Positions 4,480 to 5,530 of a stretch of 5,530 nucleotides of DNA are shown in pieces. The notes below the pieces were generated by a model that saw only the letters and a program-made list of their open reading frames with translations, ran no database searches and had not been told where the DNA came from. Origin of the DNA: Desulfobacterales bacterium. Lineage in GTDB: Bacteria > Desulfobacterota > Desulfobacteria > Desulfobacterales > Desulfobacteraceae. Numbering within the stretch: position 1 is the first letter of the stretch; each line of letters begins with the position of its first letter. The position numbers and the translations under genes are program-made. The DNA lies in contig JAKSBB010001220.1 of the NCBI GenBank assembly GCA_022361315.1, positions 1 through 5,530 of the forward strand, written 5' to 3'.

Positions 4480-5530
4480 CTAAACGAGGTATAGCCTGTC
4501 AAGGTTCTCAAACATATTATTCTTCGCATCCAGAAATTTTTTCATTTCCGTATCCGCACCACGGGTGTCTCCGTCATTGTATGCCTGAATCACCTTTTTG
4601 GCCTGGACATGAACCGCTTCGTGGTGAACCCCCATTTCTCCGAACAGCGGGATTTCCTTAAATTTCTGACCCTCGCCGAAGTACCATTTCCCGAAATCGC
4701 AATCCCGGTGGGAGACCACATCATCTGCAGACATCTGTTTATGGCCGGCCATCACCGCTTCCAGGTTTGTCCGCCAGCCCATATGGGCCAGCTTGACATT
4801 GCCGATATCGAAGAGGGGGGCATCCTTCTGGAGTGCCTCCGCCGACACGTTTAATAAATCCGCGATGTTTTTCACCTCATCGGTGTTGATCTGGGATTCG
4901 AAGATCCGCATGCCGATATCATCGGAATCGCTGTGGATGCCCTGAATACTGCCGGCCATCTGCTTGGTGCTATCGGCGGTATCCGTGACGTTTTTGCTGA
5001 TGTCCCCCATACCCTCGGCAGCCTGGTGGGCATTTTCGGAAATTTCTTTTGTGGCGGCGGACTGCTGTTCAAGTGAGGCGGCAATGGAATTGACCGTATC
5101 GCTCATGGTGCCGATGATCCCGGTGATCTGGCCGATATGCCCGGCGGAATCCCGGGTCAGGGAGGCCACACCGTCAATCATTTCCTTGATTTTGAGGGTG
5201 GCGGTGGAGGTTTGCCCGGCTAAGCTTTTTATTTCCCCCGCCACAACGGCGAAACCTTTACCGGCTTCACCGGCCCTGGCGGATTCAATGGTGGCATTCA
5301 GGGCCAGCAGGTTGGTCTGTTCCGAAATATCCGAAATGGTTTCGGTGATCTGGGAAATCTGTCCGGCAGCCTCCCCGAGTTTGTCCATGGAGGCGGTCAT
5401 GGTTCCGGAAATTTCAACGGCCTGATCGGTGACCTCTCTGGCCGAGTCCATTCCGGTGGCGATTTCGCTGATGGTGGTGTGCATCTCTTCGGAGGCTGCC
5501 GCCACCATGTCGATATTTTCAGATGCCTGT
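4480..5530 (-). CDS. Methyl-accepting chemotaxis protein, C-terminal part: signalling domain plus CZB zinc-binding domain (5' end off window)
   Basis: The frame is open to the right edge and ends at the TAG at 4482-4480, giving 349 visible residues. Numbering from the internal Met at 5508, the coiled-coil signalling hairpin occupies about 1-190. Its highly conserved CheW/CheA-binding tip lies near 63-90 ([20 protein letters not shown] followed by GKGFAVVA). A C-terminal chemoreceptor zinc-binding (CZB) domain lies around 235-305, with the family motifs [18 protein letters not shown] and HHEAVH. The likely zinc ligands are His242, Cys270, His296 and His300, and their spacing resembles the His-Cys-His-His set known in DgcZ and TlpD. 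The sensor and any membrane segments are outside the window. It would steer CheA activity, with the CZB domain reporting zinc or a linked redox/oxidant state (family knowledge). Met 5508 is not the start, because the coiled coil continues upstream of it. The gene is convergent with the operon, with no evident functional link. Confidence 0.93.
   Translation of the reverse strand, partial: QASENIDMVAAASEEMHTTISEIATGMDSAREVTDQAVEISGTMTASMDKLGEAAGQISQITETISDISEQTNLLALNATIESARAGEAGKGFAVVAGEIKSLAGQTSTATLKIKEMIDGVASLTRDSAGHIGQITGIIGTMSDTVNSIAASLEQQSAATKEISENAHQAAEGMGDISKNVTDTADSTKQMAGSIQGIHSDSDDIGMRIFESQINTDEVKNIADLLNVSAEALQKDAPLFDIGNVKLAHMGWRTNLEAVMAGHKQMSADDVVSHRDCDFGKWYFGEGQKFKEIPLFGEMGVHHEAVHVQAKKVIQAYNDGDTRGADTEMKKFLDAKNNMFENLDRLYLV

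Noticed and set aside
4964..5425. 153-codon plus-strand open frame opposite the chemoreceptor
   Set aside because: It is a Ser/Ala/Val-rich shadow of the chemoreceptor coiled coil with no ribosome binding site or domain that I can see.
1..5530. CRISPR arrays, tRNA/rRNA genes, insertion sequences, phage or toxin-antitoxin signals
   Set aside because: No spaced repeat series, cloverleaf, transposase motif or terminal inverted repeats were seen. The window is filled by metabolic, regulatory and chemotaxis genes.

Overview
The window looks like chromosomal DNA from an anaerobic deltaproteobacterial lineage. A fatty-acid- or aromatic-degrading sulfate reducer of the Desulfobacterales type is my best guess. 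That guess is inferred from the protein styles: a ~600-residue acyl-CoA dehydrogenase, a long thiolase, a sigma-54-type regulator N-terminus and a CZB-tailed chemoreceptor. There is no rRNA or other taxonomic marker.

Layout. At the left edge (1-107, minus strand) is the start of a truncated gene. Its 35 visible residues resemble the N-terminus of GAF-domain, sigma-54-dependent (bEBP) regulators. A 217-base divergent intergenic region (108-324) follows. It holds two similar CCATGG-centred dyads exactly 50 bases apart and, closer to the next gene, a near-consensus sigma-54 -24/-12 promoter (268-283). The plus strand then carries a compact three-gene operon: 3-hydroxybutyryl-CoA dehydrogenase (325-1182), a 603-residue acyl-CoA dehydrogenase (1221-3032) and a 416-residue acetyl-CoA acetyltransferase-type thiolase (3108-4358). 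Each gene has a good ribosome binding site. Both internal spacers contain an inverted repeat just upstream of the next ribosome binding site. A terminator at 4414-4448, apparently working in both directions, separates the operon from a convergent minus-strand chemoreceptor. That chemoreceptor's C-terminal 349 residues (signalling hairpin plus zinc-binding CZB domain) occupy 4480-5530, and its N-terminus lies off the right edge.

How it works together. The three enzymes cover the first oxidation, the second oxidation and the thiolytic step of beta-oxidation (or the reverse, in synthesis). No enoyl-CoA hydratase and no electron-transfer flavoprotein is present, so these must be supplied from elsewhere. 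The divergent regulator, paired dyads and -24/-12 promoter together suggest that the operon is switched on by the adjacent enhancer-binding protein through RNA polymerase-sigma-54. I see no wholly new system here. The most useful observations are this regulatory module, the intercistronic palindromes and the ~21-residue insertion in the thiolase.
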